DNA of 64,000 bases from contig NZ_FMHZ01000002.1 in NCBI RefSeq assembly GCF_900090315.1, positions 2,954,501 through 3,018,500 of the forward strand, in the 5' to 3' direction. Shown here piece by piece: positions 1-10,090 of this stretch. Numbering within the stretch: position 1 is the first letter of the stretch; each line of letters opens with the position of its first letter. The notes under the pieces are model-generated. The model searched no databases. It was not told the origin of the DNA and worked only from the letters and a program-made list of their open reading frames with translations. A program made the translations under genes and the position numbers. Source of the DNA: Micromonospora citrea. Lineage in GTDB: Bacteria; Actinomycetota; Actinomycetes; Mycobacteriales; Micromonosporaceae.

Positions 1-1666
<1,666 letters not shown>

Positions 1667-1673
1667 CTCGTCG

Positions 1674-1717
1674 TCACGTTCGGTGGCCGCCGGCGCGTCG
1701 GCGGCCACCGAACGTGA
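1674..1717 (+). terminator. Long hairpin between serC and sepH
   Basis: An 18-bp perfect stem (1675-1692 with 1699-1716), plus one more T-A pair, around a 6-base loop. It starts 8 bases after the serC stop. The symmetric arms could act on both strands. Confidence 0.8.
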
Positions 1718-1853
1718 TCATCGCCGCAGCTCAGTCGCGACATGCGGGTGTCGGATCCCCCACCCCGGGGCAGATGCGCGTACGGTGGTGCGAGGACGCC
1801 CGGGTGGCCGGCTCGTGGCGTGACGGCCAGCGAAGCGGGACGGAGGCAACGCT

Positions 1854-2933
1854 ATGCGCCCAGTACGCTTCGTCGCCCTCTCCGAGGACGGCCAGGCCCT
1901 GGTGCTCGCCGACGAGGTCGGGCGACTGCTCGCCCTGCCCATCGACGAACGTGTCGCCGGCGCGCTGCACGCCGAGCCCGGCGCCCCGCCGCTCGCGGTG
2001 GCCCCGGCCGCCGCCGACCCGGTGCCCTCACTGTCCCCGCGGGACATCCAGGCCAAGATCCGCTCCGGCGAGTCCGCCGAGGACGTGGCCCGGATCGCCG
2101 GCGTGCCGGTCGACCGGGTGCTGCGCTACGCCGGCCCGGTGCTCCAGGAGCGGGCCATGCTCGCCCAGCACGCCCGGCGCACCCGGCTCAAGGGCGCGGA
2201 GAAGCCGACCCCGCTCGCCGAGGTCGTCAACGGCCGGCTGGCCCAGCACGGGATCGACACCGAGAAGATCTCCTGGGACGCGTGGCGCCGCGACGACGGC
2301 ACCTGGCGGATCGTCGCGACCTGGCCGTCGGGCAAGGCGACCGCCCAGGCGGTGTGGGATCTCGACAAGACCCGGCAGGCGGTCACGCCGCACGACGACA
2401 TGGCGCAATACCTGTGCGCCGAGCGGCCCACCCCGATCCTCGGCCAGGAGCCGGCCCCGGAGCGGGGCGGTCACGCGCTGCCCGGCCCGTCGCGCGGCGA
2501 GCCGAGCCGGGGCGGGCACGGCCTGCCGGCCGCGGCCGAGCACAGCCGTCCCGGCCGCGACCCCATCCGGGCCGGGCGCGACGCCCTGCTCGCCTCGCTC
2601 GACCGCCCGCTGGGCTCGTCCTCGGGTCGCGGGCTCGACCCGCGCTCCCCGGCCGCCCTGGCCGGGCAGGACGCGCCCCGGCAGCGGCCCGTCGGCGGCG
2701 GGGCGGCGGCGCTGCTCGGCGGCGGCCAGGGTTCCGCGTTCGACGACGACTCCGACGCGCCCAAGGAGGTGCCGGCCGTGCCGTCCCTGGCGGTGCTGCG
2801 GCCCCGCCGCACGGGCGCGCCGGCGGCTGCGGCGGCCGAGTCCGCCGAGGCCGGGGGCAAGCCCCGCAAGCGCCTGCCGAGCTGGGACGACGTGCTCTTC
2901 GGCAGCGGTCCGGCGGCCCGCGAGTCCTCCTGA
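1854..2933 (+). CDS. sepH: Septation protein SepH (DUF3071)
   Basis: A 359-residue protein. The first ~190 residues match the SepH/DUF3071 domain, including MRPVRFVALSEDGQALVLAD and a helix-turn-helix-like stretch (IQAKIRSGESAEDVARIAGV) near residues 62-81. The rest is a low-complexity Pro/Gly/Arg tail ending in LPSWDDVLFGSG, a conserved C-terminal signature of the family. SepH stimulates FtsZ filament assembly during sporulation and vegetative septation in actinobacteria (family knowledge). ATG 1854 is preceded by CGGAGG at 1841-1846. SepH beside serC matches the Rv0883c/Rv0884c order in M. tuberculosis. Confidence 0.93.
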   Translation: MRPVRFVALSEDGQALVLADEVGRLLALPIDERVAGALHAEPGAPPLAVAPAAADPVPSLSPRDIQAKIRSGESAEDVARIAGVPVDRVLRYAGPVLQERAMLAQHARRTRLKGAEKPTPLAEVVNGRLAQHGIDTEKISWDAWRRDDGTWRIVATWPSGKATAQAVWDLDKTRQAVTPHDDMAQYLCAERPTPILGQEPAPERGGHALPGPSRGEPSRGGHGLPAAAEHSRPGRDPIRAGRDALLASLDRPLGSSSGRGLDPRSPAALAGQDAPRQRPVGGGAAALLGGGQGSAFDDDSDAPKEVPAVPSLAVLRPRRTGAPAAAAAESAEAGGKPRKRLPSWDDVLFGSGPAARESS

Positions 2934-3037
2934 CGCGTCGGCTCCGGCGGCGCCCGGTTCCTCCGACGCACCGCGGCTCCGACGCCCGTCCGGCTCCCGC
3001 CGAATCGCGGCTCCGCCGACGGCCCGGGTTACTCTGC

Positions 3038-3074
3038 CGCGTCGGCTCCGGTGGTGACCGCCGGAGCCGACGCG
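3038..3074 (+). terminator. Hairpin between sepH and the aldo/keto reductase gene
   Basis: A 14-bp perfect stem (3038-3051 with 3061-3074) and a 9-base loop. The 5' arm sequence also occurs just after the sepH stop (2934-2947), so two alternative 5' arms exist about 104 bases apart. Confidence 0.7.
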
Positions 3075-3109
3075 AGGCACTCGAAGTGTCGTCGTGGCAG
3101 GGTGGCCGT

Positions 3110-4096
3110 ATGGAGTACACGAACCTCGGCCGCACCGGCCTGTCGGTCAGCCGCCTCTGCCTCGGCACCATGAACTTCGGTCCGCAGACCACCGAGCCGG
3201 ACAGCTTCGCGATCATGGATCGGGCCCTCGACCACGGCATCAACTTCTTCGACACCGCCAACGTCTACGGCTGGCAGACCGGCGAGGGGATCACCGAGCA
3301 GATCATCGGGCGCTGGTTCGCCCAGGGTGGCGGCCGGCGGGAGAAGGTCGTGCTGGCCACCAAGGTCTACGGCAAGATGGGCGAGTGGCCCAACGAGCAG
3401 GGCCTATCCGCCCGGCACATCGTCCGGGCCTGCGAGGACTCGCTGCGCCGGCTCCAGACCGACACCATCGACCTCTACCAGATGCACCACGTCTCCCGGA
3501 GCACCCCGTGGGAGGAGATCTGGCAGGCCATGGAGACCCTGGTCGCCCAGGGCAAGGTGCTCTACGTCGGGTCGTCGAACTTCGCCGGGTGGCACATCTC
3601 GGTGGCGCAGGAGGCGGCGGCGAAGCGGCACTTCCTCGGCCTCGTCTCCGAGCAGTGCATCTACAACCTGCTCACCCGGCACGTCGAGCTGGAGGTGGTG
3701 CCCGCCGCGCAGCACCACGGCCTGGGCATCATCCCGTGGTCGCCGCTGCACGGCGGGCTGCTCGCCGGGGTGCTGCGGAAGATGGCCGAGGGCGGGGCCG
3801 CGCGCGGCGCCAGCGGCCGCTCCGCCGACGCGTTGGCCGAGCACCGGCCGACCATCGAGGCGTACGAGAAGCTCTGCGGCGAGCTGGGGCACGACCCGGC
3901 CGACGTGGCGCTCGGCTGGCTGCTGTCCCGGCCGGGGGTGACCGCCCCGATCATCGGCCCGCGCACCGCCGACCAGCTCGACCGTTCCCTGGGCGCACTC
4001 GACGTCGCCCTCGACGGGGACACCCTCACCCGGCTCGACGAGCTCTTCCCGCCGATCGGCAACGGCGGCCCCGGCCCGGAGGCGTGGGCCTGGTAG
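3110..4096 (+). CDS. Aldo/keto reductase
   Basis: A 328-residue (alpha/beta)8-barrel NADPH-dependent oxidoreductase. The catalytic tetrad is visible: Asp and Tyr in FDTANVYG (near residues 46-53), Lys in LATKVYGK, and His in YQMHHVS. The C-terminal GVTAPIIGPRT segment fits the cofactor-binding region. The open frame extends far upstream, but that is high-GC read-through; ATG 3110 begins the conserved MEYTNLGRTGLSVSRLCLGT. Family length is 310-340. The substrate is unknown. It is convergent with thpR, with only 13 bases between the stops. Confidence 0.9.
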   Translation: MEYTNLGRTGLSVSRLCLGTMNFGPQTTEPDSFAIMDRALDHGINFFDTANVYGWQTGEGITEQIIGRWFAQGGGRREKVVLATKVYGKMGEWPNEQGLSARHIVRACEDSLRRLQTDTIDLYQMHHVSRSTPWEEIWQAMETLVAQGKVLYVGSSNFAGWHISVAQEAAAKRHFLGLVSEQCIYNLLTRHVELEVVPAAQHHGLGIIPWSPLHGGLLAGVLRKMAEGGAARGASGRSADALAEHRPTIEAYEKLCGELGHDPADVALGWLLSRPGVTAPIIGPRTADQLDRSLGALDVALDGDTLTRLDELFPPIGNGGPGPEAWAW

Positions 4097-4109
4097 CCGA
4101 GGGGCAGCC

Positions 4110-4688
4110 TCAGAGGGGCCAGGCGGCCAGCCGGTCGTAGGTGGGGCGGGGGCCCGGGTGGCTGCGTACGAGGACCAGCTCGGCGGCCGGCCACTCGGGG
4201 CCCGCGTAGCCGTCCAGGGTCGCCACGTCGGCCGTCACGTCGACCTCGGGCACCCGGTCGCCGGGGCGGGCGACGGTCAGGTGCGGGCGGAACGGCTTCT
4301 CGTCGTACGGCAGGCGGGCGTGCCGCAGCCGGGAGCGGATCAGCCGGGCGAGCACCTGGAGGCGCTCCACCTCGCCCCCGAGGTCGACCCAGAGCACCGT
4401 GAACCGCCCCCGGCCGAAGCGTCCGCCGCCGACGAGCCGGAGCCGGGGCGCGGCGGCACGACCGTCGCGGGACCACTCGGCGGCCAGCCCGAGCGCGCTC
4501 TCCACCTCGACCAGCCGGTCCGCCTCGACGTCGCCGAGGAAGACGAGGGTGACGTGCGCGGTGGCCGGGTCGGCGAGCCGGACGTTGATGCCGGCGGCGG
4601 CCGCCGCGCCGACCCGCAACCGGGCGACCTGCTCCCCGAGGTGCGCGACCGCCCCGGGCGGCGGGTAGACCGCGGCGAAGAGCCTCAA
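4110..4688 (-). CDS. thpR: RNA 2',3'-cyclic phosphodiesterase (2'-5' RNA ligase family)
   Basis: A 192-residue 2H phosphoesterase. Both catalytic HxT motifs are present: HVTLVFLG near residue 46 and HLTVARPG near residue 132. The start MRLFAAVYPP is typical. Family members hydrolyse 2',3'-cyclic phosphates on RNA ends, and some ligate tRNA halves with a 2'-5' bond in vitro. It lies 13 bases downstream of a membrane-protein gene on the same strand, so the two are probably co-transcribed. Confidence 0.9.
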   Translation of the reverse strand: MRLFAAVYPPPGAVAHLGEQVARLRVGAAAAAGINVRLADPATAHVTLVFLGDVEADRLVEVESALGLAAEWSRDGRAAAPRLRLVGGGRFGRGRFTVLWVDLGGEVERLQVLARLIRSRLRHARLPYDEKPFRPHLTVARPGDRVPEVDVTADVATLDGYAGPEWPAAELVLVRSHPGPRPTYDRLAAWPL

Positions 4689-4701
4689 GCCGGCCCGCCG
4701 T

Positions 4702-5211
4702 TCAGTGGTGACGCTGCCGGTGGCCGGCCCGGGCGGCGGGCAGGGTCAGCCCGGCGGCGTGCAGCAGGCCCTCCACCCGGACCCGCTCCAGCTCCAGGTC
4801 GACGCCGTCCAGCTCGGCGAGGTGCTCGGCGATCCCGAGCGCCTGGCAGGCCTGCCGGAGCCGGTCGTCGTACGCGCGGAGCACCGTGGCGTGCCAGACC
4901 GGCTGCCGGCTCTCGCCGCCGGCCCCGTTGCCGCGCAGAAGACGCAGGTCGGCGGCGAGTTGCTCCAGCGGGCGCCGGTCGGGCCGGTCGAAGTCGGTGA
5001 GGTCGATGTCGCGGGTCAGCGCGTCGGCCTCGACGGCCCGGTCCAGCCGGGCGATGGTGCGCCGTTCCCGCCGGTTCTCGCGCCACTCGGCCCACCCGCA
5101 GGCGACCCGGTCGATGATCTCGTCGGCGCAGAAGAACAGGGCGATCACCGCCGGCAGGCTGGCCACGCCCACGAAGGCGAGGACCAGCAGCAACCCGCGT
5201 CCGACCTCCAC
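4702..5211 (-). CDS. Small membrane-anchored protein of unknown function
   Basis: 169 residues starting at GTG 5211. One strong transmembrane helix lies at residues ~6-28 (LLLVLAFVGVASLPAVIALFF), followed by a charged, mostly helical cytoplasmic region rich in Arg, Asp and Leu. No catalytic motif is recognisable. A hairpin (5274-5300) separates it from the efflux gene upstream, so it probably has its own promoter and is transcribed together with thpR. The function is not known to me. Confidence 0.7.
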   Translation of the reverse strand: MEVGRGLLLVLAFVGVASLPAVIALFFCADEIIDRVACGWAEWRENRRERRTIARLDRAVEADALTRDIDLTDFDRPDRRPLEQLAADLRLLRGNGAGGESRQPVWHATVLRAYDDRLRQACQALGIAEHLAELDGVDLELERVRVEGLLHAAGLTLPAARAGHRQRHH

Positions 5212-5273
5212 GCATCGACGCTAAGCCCCGGCCCGGCGGTCCGCCACCGGATTGGCCGCATCCGCGCCATCCG

Positions 5274-5300
5274 CCGGATGGGACGGATCGTCCCATCCGG
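5274..5300 (-). terminator. Hairpin after the MFS efflux gene
   Basis: An 11-bp perfect stem (5274-5284 with 5290-5300) and a 5-base loop, 12 bases past the MFS stop on the minus strand. Confidence 0.7.
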
Positions 5301-5312
5301 GCGGCGGCGCGC

Positions 5313-6596
5313 TCAGCAGTCGGCGGAGGTGACGTAGAAGCGCGGCATCGGCAGTACGCGGAAGCGCAGCCGGGCGCCGGCGCGGCGCAGCTGCCAGGTG
5401 AGCGCGATCAGTGCGGTGGCCAGCGAGATCAGGCCGCCGATCCAGATGCTGGCGCCGGCGCCGTAGGTCTCCGCGACCCAGCCGATCAGCGGCGCGCCGA
5501 CCGGGTTGGTGCCGAGGAAGACCAGCACCCACAGGGCCATCACCCGGCCCCGGAAGGCGGCGTCGGTGCCGAGCTGGACGCGCTGGTTGGCGGCCTGGGC
5601 GAAGAACACCATGAAGAAGCCGGTGGGCAGCAGCAGCGCCACCACCATCCAGTACGCCGAGGCGAGCCCGACCAGGGTGCCGAAGCTGGCGCAGCCGATC
5701 GCGGCGCCGAGCACCAGCCAGACCGAGGGGCGGCTGCGCCGCCCGGTGCCGGCGAGCGCGCCGACCAGCGCGCCGACGGCCAGCGCGGTGCTGAAGAGCC
5801 CGAACGAGGCGGCGCCGGTCCTGAACACGGTCTTGGCCAGCGCGGCCAGGGTGAGCTGGAAGTTGAACAGCGACATGCCGATCACCGACATCACCGCCAT
5901 CGGCAGCAGCAGGTCGGGGCGGCGCCAGACGTAGCGCAGCCCGTCGACCACCTTGGCCGACGCCCGCTCGTCGCGCGGCGGCAGCGCCTCGCGGTGCAGC
6001 TCGGCCGGGCGCATGCGGACCACGTTGACCAGCGGGGCGATCGAGCTGAGGGCGGTGAACAGGAAGACCGGCCCCACGTCGAAGGCGGCGATGGCCAGGC
6101 CGGCGACGGCCGGCCCGACGATCCGCGCGGAGTTGAACACGGCCGCGTTCAGCGAGAGCGCGTTCGGCAGCAGCGAGGTGCCGACCAGCTCGGAGACGAA
6201 CGCCTGCCGGACGGGAGTCTCCACGGCGTTGGCGACGCCGAGCAGGGCCGCGAACGCGAAGACGTGCCAGAGCTGCACGAGGCCGGTGATCACCAGCAGG
6301 CTCATGGCGAGCGCCAGCACGGTCCAGAACGCGTTGGCGACGAAGAGCAGCATCCGCTTGTCGTAGCGGTCAGCGAGCCGCCCGGAGAGCAGGGTGAGCA
6401 GCAGCACCGGGGTGAACTGGAGAGCGGTGACCACGCCGAGCGCGGTGGCGGAGTTGTCGGAGAGCTCGAGGACGAGCCAGTCCTGGGCGATGAACATCAT
6501 CCAGACACCGATCAGCTTGATCAGTTGCCCGGATGCGAATAGCCGGTAGTTACGGACCTGTAGGGACTGGAACATCGTGCTCAACTTCGCCCGCAC
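5313..6596 (-). CDS. MFS transporter (EntS-like efflux type)
   Basis: 427 residues with about 12 hydrophobic segments and the MFS loop motif SGRLADRYDKRMLL between helices 2 and 3. The opening FQSLQVRNYRLFASGQLIKLIG is typical of the MFS_3 group (enterobactin exporter and macrolide-efflux relatives). GTG 6596 is preferred over the later ATG 6575 because a strong AGGAGG lies 10 bases upstream of it. It is 69 bases downstream of a marR gene on the same strand, so a repressor-plus-pump operon responding to a small toxic molecule is likely. The substrate is unknown. Confidence 0.9.
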   Translation of the reverse strand: MRAKLSTMFQSLQVRNYRLFASGQLIKLIGVWMMFIAQDWLVLELSDNSATALGVVTALQFTPVLLLTLLSGRLADRYDKRMLLFVANAFWTVLALAMSLLVITGLVQLWHVFAFAALLGVANAVETPVRQAFVSELVGTSLLPNALSLNAAVFNSARIVGPAVAGLAIAAFDVGPVFLFTALSSIAPLVNVVRMRPAELHREALPPRDERASAKVVDGLRYVWRRPDLLLPMAVMSVIGMSLFNFQLTLAALAKTVFRTGAASFGLFSTALAVGALVGALAGTGRRSRPSVWLVLGAAIGCASFGTLVGLASAYWMVVALLLPTGFFMVFFAQAANQRVQLGTDAAFRGRVMALWVLVFLGTNPVGAPLIGWVAETYGAGASIWIGGLISLATALIALTWQLRRAGARLRFRVLPMPRFYVTSADC

Positions 6597-6665
6597 TCTT
6601 GGTGCGCCTCCTCGCGGTCGTACGCGTCATCGACGGCGGACGGCGCGGTGGTGCGAGGCGCGCGG

Positions 6666-7115
6666 TCAGGCGCGGGCGAGCTGCTGCAGGATCTCCGCGG
6701 CCTGCCGCAGGGTGTCCCGTTCTGCTTCGTCAAGCTCGGCCAGCCGGCGGGCCAGCCACTCGTCGCGGGCGCGCTCGAACTGGTCGAGCACCGCCCGTCC
6801 CCCCTCTGTCGCCGCGAGGATGACCTGCCGGCCGTCGGTCGGATGGGGGGTGCGCTGCACGAGGCCGCGCTCCTCCAACTTCGCGACGATCTTGGTCATG
6901 GTCGGCGGCTGCACCCGTTCGACGTCGGCCAGTTCCCGGGGCGTCAGCGCGCCCGCCAGCCGGAGGCTGGTGAGCGCGGAGAGCTGGGTGACCGTCAGGT
7001 CGCCGACCGGCCGGGCCTGGCGGACCCGTCGGTTGAGCCGGGTGATCGCATCACGCAACTGAGGTGCCAGCTGCGCCGGTGGCACGCGTTTCGCCGTCAC
7101 CGTCCGCTCCGTCAC
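6666..7115 (-). CDS. MarR family transcriptional regulator
   Basis: A 149-residue winged-helix repressor. The recognition helix is in LTPRELADVERVQPPTMTKI and the wing contains RTPHPTDGRQ, both standard MarR features. The start is GTG 7115; the open frame upstream runs into the purine permease gene and is not real coding. A perfect dyad lies directly upstream (7118-7132). It is the first gene of an operon with an MFS pump. The order resembles the Rv0880 neighbourhood (family knowledge). Confidence 0.92.
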   Translation of the reverse strand: MTERTVTAKRVPPAQLAPQLRDAITRLNRRVRQARPVGDLTVTQLSALTSLRLAGALTPRELADVERVQPPTMTKIVAKLEERGLVQRTPHPTDGRQVILAATEGGRAVLDQFERARDEWLARRLAELDEAERDTLRQAAEILQQLARA

Positions 7116-7117
7116 GA

Positions 7118-7132
7118 TAGTTAGCCTAACTA
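7118..7132. promoter_or_regulatory. Palindromic MarR-type operator
   Basis: TAGTTAG-C-CTAACTA: a 7-bp perfect dyad with a one-base centre, immediately upstream of the marR start codon and AT-rich against a high-GC background. The position suggests autorepression of the marR-MFS operon. Confidence 0.75.
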
Positions 7133-7234
7133 ATGAGCCTGGCTGATGAGGTGCGATATGACCAGCCTCACGGGAAGTTTGCCCTGCTCCGGGCCGGGTA
7201 CCCGATTCGGTCACCGGCCCGGAGCGCAGGGTGG

Positions 7235-8713
7235 TCAGAGCACCACGGACTCGATCGGCCCGCGCAGGAAGTACAACACGAAGAGGGCGGCCACCCCGTA
7301 CAGCAGCGGGTGGATCTCCCGGGCCTTGCCCTTGGCGAGCTTCACCACCACGTACGTGATCAGGCCGGCGCCGATGCCGTTGGAGATCGAGTACGTGAAG
7401 GGCATCAGCACGATCGTGAGGAACGCCGGGACGGCGATCTCGTAGTCGGACCAGTCGATCGTGCGGACCGCGGTCATCATCAGGAAGCCGACCACCACCA
7501 GCGCGGTCGACGCCGCCTCGAACGGCACCACCACGACAAGCGGCGCCAGGAACATCGCCAGCAGGAACATGCCGCCGGTGACCAGATTGGCCACGCCCGT
7601 CCGGGCGCCCTCCGCCACACCGGCGGCGCTCTCGATGTACGACGTGTTGCTGGAGGTGCTCGCCGCGCCGCCGGCCGCCGCCGCGATCGAGTCGACCAGC
7701 AGGATCTCCCTCGCCCGCGGCGGGGTGCCCCGCTCGTCGAGCATCTGCCCCTCCTGGCCGACCGCGACCATCGTGCCCATGGTGTCGAAGAAATCGGTGA
7801 TGAGCAGGGTGAACACGAACATCAGCACGACCACCCAGCCGGCGCGGCTCCACGAGTCGAACACGTTGAAGTTGCCGAGCAGCGACAGGTCCGGCAGGTC
7901 CACCCAGGTCTTGGGGAACTCGGGGACGTTCAGCGCCCAGCCCTTCGGGTTCGGCTCGCCGTTCACGAAGGACGGCCCGACGTTCGCCACCGCCTCCACG
8001 ATCATCGCCAGCACCGTGGAGCCGAGGATGCCGATCAGGATCGCGCCCTTGACCCGGCGCACCAGCAGCACGATGGTCAGCAGCAGGCCGACCACGAACA
8101 CCAGCATCGGCCAGCTGCCCAGGCTGCCGTCGATGCCCAGGCCCACGGGAACGGTGGTGTTCGCCACGTCCGGGATCCGGCGGACGAAGCCGGCGTCGAC
8201 CAGGCCGATGATGGTCAGGAAGAGGCCGATGCCGACGCCGATCGCCGTCTTCATCTGCGTCGGCACCGAGCGGAACACCGCCGTACGCAGGCCGGTCAGC
8301 ACCAGCACCGCGATGATCACACCCTCGATCACCACGAGGCCCATCGCGTCCGCCCAGGTCATCTCCGGGGCGATCTCGTACGCGACGAGCGCGTTGACGC
8401 CGAGACCGGCGGCGAGGGCCAGCGGGAACCGGCCCACCACGCCCATCAGGATCGTCATCAGGCCGGCGACCAGGGCGGTGGCCGCGGCGAGGGCGGGAAT
8501 GGAGAGCTTCTTGCCGTCGCCGTCGACGGCACCACCGAGGATGAGCGGGTTGAGCACCACGATGTAGGCCATCGTGAAGAAGGTCGCCAGGCCACCGCGT
8601 ACCTCGCGGCTCATCGTCGAGCCACGGGCGGAGATCTCGAAGAAGCGGTCGAAACCGCTACGCGGACGAGCGGGGTCGGGTGGTGTGCCGTTGTCGGGCG
8701 GCGCTACTGCCAT
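7235..8713 (-). CDS. NCS2 family purine permease (AzgA/PbuG type)
   Basis: 492 residues with 12 or more hydrophobic helices. Diagnostic AzgA-type segments are LGVNALVAYEI, the SSNTSYIESAAGVAEGARTG block and EGVIIAVLVLTGLR. Members import hypoxanthine, guanine or adenine by proton symport (family knowledge). ATG 8713 is chosen because the upstream open frame runs antisense through the DUF2530 gene. A 7-bp inverted repeat GGTGATC/GATCACC flanks the leader (about 8727-8764). I saw no purine riboswitch core there. Confidence 0.93.
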   Translation of the reverse strand: MAVAPPDNGTPPDPARPRSGFDRFFEISARGSTMSREVRGGLATFFTMAYIVVLNPLILGGAVDGDGKKLSIPALAAATALVAGLMTILMGVVGRFPLALAAGLGVNALVAYEIAPEMTWADAMGLVVIEGVIIAVLVLTGLRTAVFRSVPTQMKTAIGVGIGLFLTIIGLVDAGFVRRIPDVANTTVPVGLGIDGSLGSWPMLVFVVGLLLTIVLLVRRVKGAILIGILGSTVLAMIVEAVANVGPSFVNGEPNPKGWALNVPEFPKTWVDLPDLSLLGNFNVFDSWSRAGWVVVLMFVFTLLITDFFDTMGTMVAVGQEGQMLDERGTPPRAREILLVDSIAAAAGGAASTSSNTSYIESAAGVAEGARTGVANLVTGGMFLLAMFLAPLVVVVPFEAASTALVVVGFLMMTAVRTIDWSDYEIAVPAFLTIVLMPFTYSISNGIGAGLITYVVVKLAKGKAREIHPLLYGVAALFVLYFLRGPIESVVL

Positions 8714-8800
8714 CAGGTCCTCGCAGGTGATCTTCCGTTGTCGCGCGCATCGTCGCAGATCACCGGCCAGCAGGGAAAGTTGATCGCGTACGCTTGCCGC

Positions 8801-9046
8801 GTGCCGAAGGAGCAGCCACCGCGTCCCGAGCCGCTCGACCCGCCGATGGTGCCGTTCGCCCTCGCCGGGATGGTGGCCTGGGCGCTCGCCGGGCTGGTGC
8901 TGCTCGTGTTCCGCGGCTGGCTGACCGAGCACGGTCACCAGGACTGGCTGTGGATCTGCCTGGCCGGTTTTCTGTGGGGGTTCCCCGGTCTCGCCGTGAT
9001 GATGCGGCACGACGCCAACCGACGCCGCCGCCGAGCGGGCCGCTGA
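8801..9046 (+). CDS. DUF2530 small membrane protein
   Basis: 81 residues from GTG 8801, with two transmembrane helices (about residues 18-36 and 45-63), a short positively charged end (RHDANRRRRRAGR) and a Pro-rich N-terminus. Size, topology and position near DUF3027 and MarR genes fit DUF2530, an actinobacterial family of unknown function. It is divergent from the purine permease, with 87 bases between the starts. Confidence 0.8.
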   Translation: MPKEQPPRPEPLDPPMVPFALAGMVAWALAGLVLLVFRGWLTEHGHQDWLWICLAGFLWGFPGLAVMMRHDANRRRRRAGR

Positions 9047-9163
9047 CCTGGGCCGTCCCGGCCGCAGGCCCGCGTCGGCGCCTGACCTCCTCGACCGAGG
9101 GCGACACGACGGGGGCGGAGTGACGCCGTCAGTCGGGACGGCCTCGGCGCCGCGCCGGGCGCG

Positions 9164-9985
9164 TCAGGGGTGGCCGTGCGGCTCCGCCGGCTCCGACGCC
9201 TCCACCGAGCCGGGCGCCCGGCTGACCGACACGGGCTCCACGGCACTGTCGTCGTAGACCGTCGGCATCTCGTCGACCGGGGTGTCGGCCGCCTCGATCA
9301 GGGTCTCGGAGTGGGCGCCACAGCCGTGGTCGACGCTGACGACGCGGCCGTCGTCGGGGGCGTAGAAGTTGCCGCAGGCACCGAAGGACTGCCGCAGGGC
9401 GCCGGCGAGCGGCAGATAGAAGCCGCAGGTCCCGCAGCGGGCTGCGGCGGGAGCCGCGACCGAGATCGCCGCGGACGGGCCGTGGTCGCCGTCGTACCAG
9501 CGCTGGGCGGCGTCGCTGCGCCCCTCCCGGGAGAGCACCCGGGCCCGGCCGAGCCCCAGCTCCCAGGCGGTCTCCTCGACCGCCGGGTCGTCGGAGAGCA
9601 GGTAGCCGGGCTGGAGCCGCTCGTCGTCCGGCGGGGTGGGCAGCAGGTCGCCGGGGCCGAGATCGCCCGGCTTGAGCCGCTCCTGCCAGGGCAGCCAGCC
9701 GGGCGCGAGCAGCGCGTCCGAGCCCGGCAGCAGCACCGTCTCGCAGACGGTGACGTGCCGGCTGCGGGGCACCCGGGTGACGGTGACCGCCCACCGCCAG
9801 CCGCGGTAGCCGGCGAGCCGGCACTCGAAGTAGTGCGTGACGAGCCGGTCGCCCTCGGCGACGGCCTGCAGATGGTCGCCGACGTCCGAGGCCTCGACCT
9901 CGGTGATGGCGTCACGCGCCACCTCGACGGCGGCGGCGCAGACCTGGTCGAGACGAGCGGCGCGGGCGGAGGCGGGCCTGGTCAC
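9164..9985 (-). CDS. DUF3027 family protein
   Basis: 273 residues, soluble. It carries the conserved HYFECRLAGYRGWRWAVTVTR region and a cysteine cluster near the C-terminal third (CGTCGFYLPL ... CGNFYAPDDG ... HGCGAHSE) that looks metal-binding. These match DUF3027, an actinobacterial family of unknown function. The start is GTG 9985; ATG 10003 in the same frame is possible but has no ribosome binding site. The preceding ~1.6 kb open on the minus strand is the shadow of the divergent MFS gene. Confidence 0.85.
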   Translation of the reverse strand: MTRPASARAARLDQVCAAAVEVARDAITEVEASDVGDHLQAVAEGDRLVTHYFECRLAGYRGWRWAVTVTRVPRSRHVTVCETVLLPGSDALLAPGWLPWQERLKPGDLGPGDLLPTPPDDERLQPGYLLSDDPAVEETAWELGLGRARVLSREGRSDAAQRWYDGDHGPSAAISVAAPAAARCGTCGFYLPLAGALRQSFGACGNFYAPDDGRVVSVDHGCGAHSETLIEAADTPVDEMPTVYDDSAVEPVSVSRAPGSVEASEPAEPHGHP

Positions 9986-10090
9986 CCACCCATTGTTCCC
10001 CATGCGTACGGCAGACCGACAGGCACCCGCCGGTGACGTTCTGGCGCAGTGGTGCGGCGTGCGCCGACCGGATGGGTCAGGATGGTGGGC

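Noticed and set aside
1742..3109. Upstream extension of the aldo/keto reductase frame through sepH
   Set aside because: An out-of-frame shadow of sepH; a terminator hairpin lies between, and homology begins at ATG 3110.
8714..8800. Purine riboswitch ahead of the permease gene
   Set aside because: The leader is under 90 bases, with only a 7-bp inverted repeat and no purine-aptamer core.
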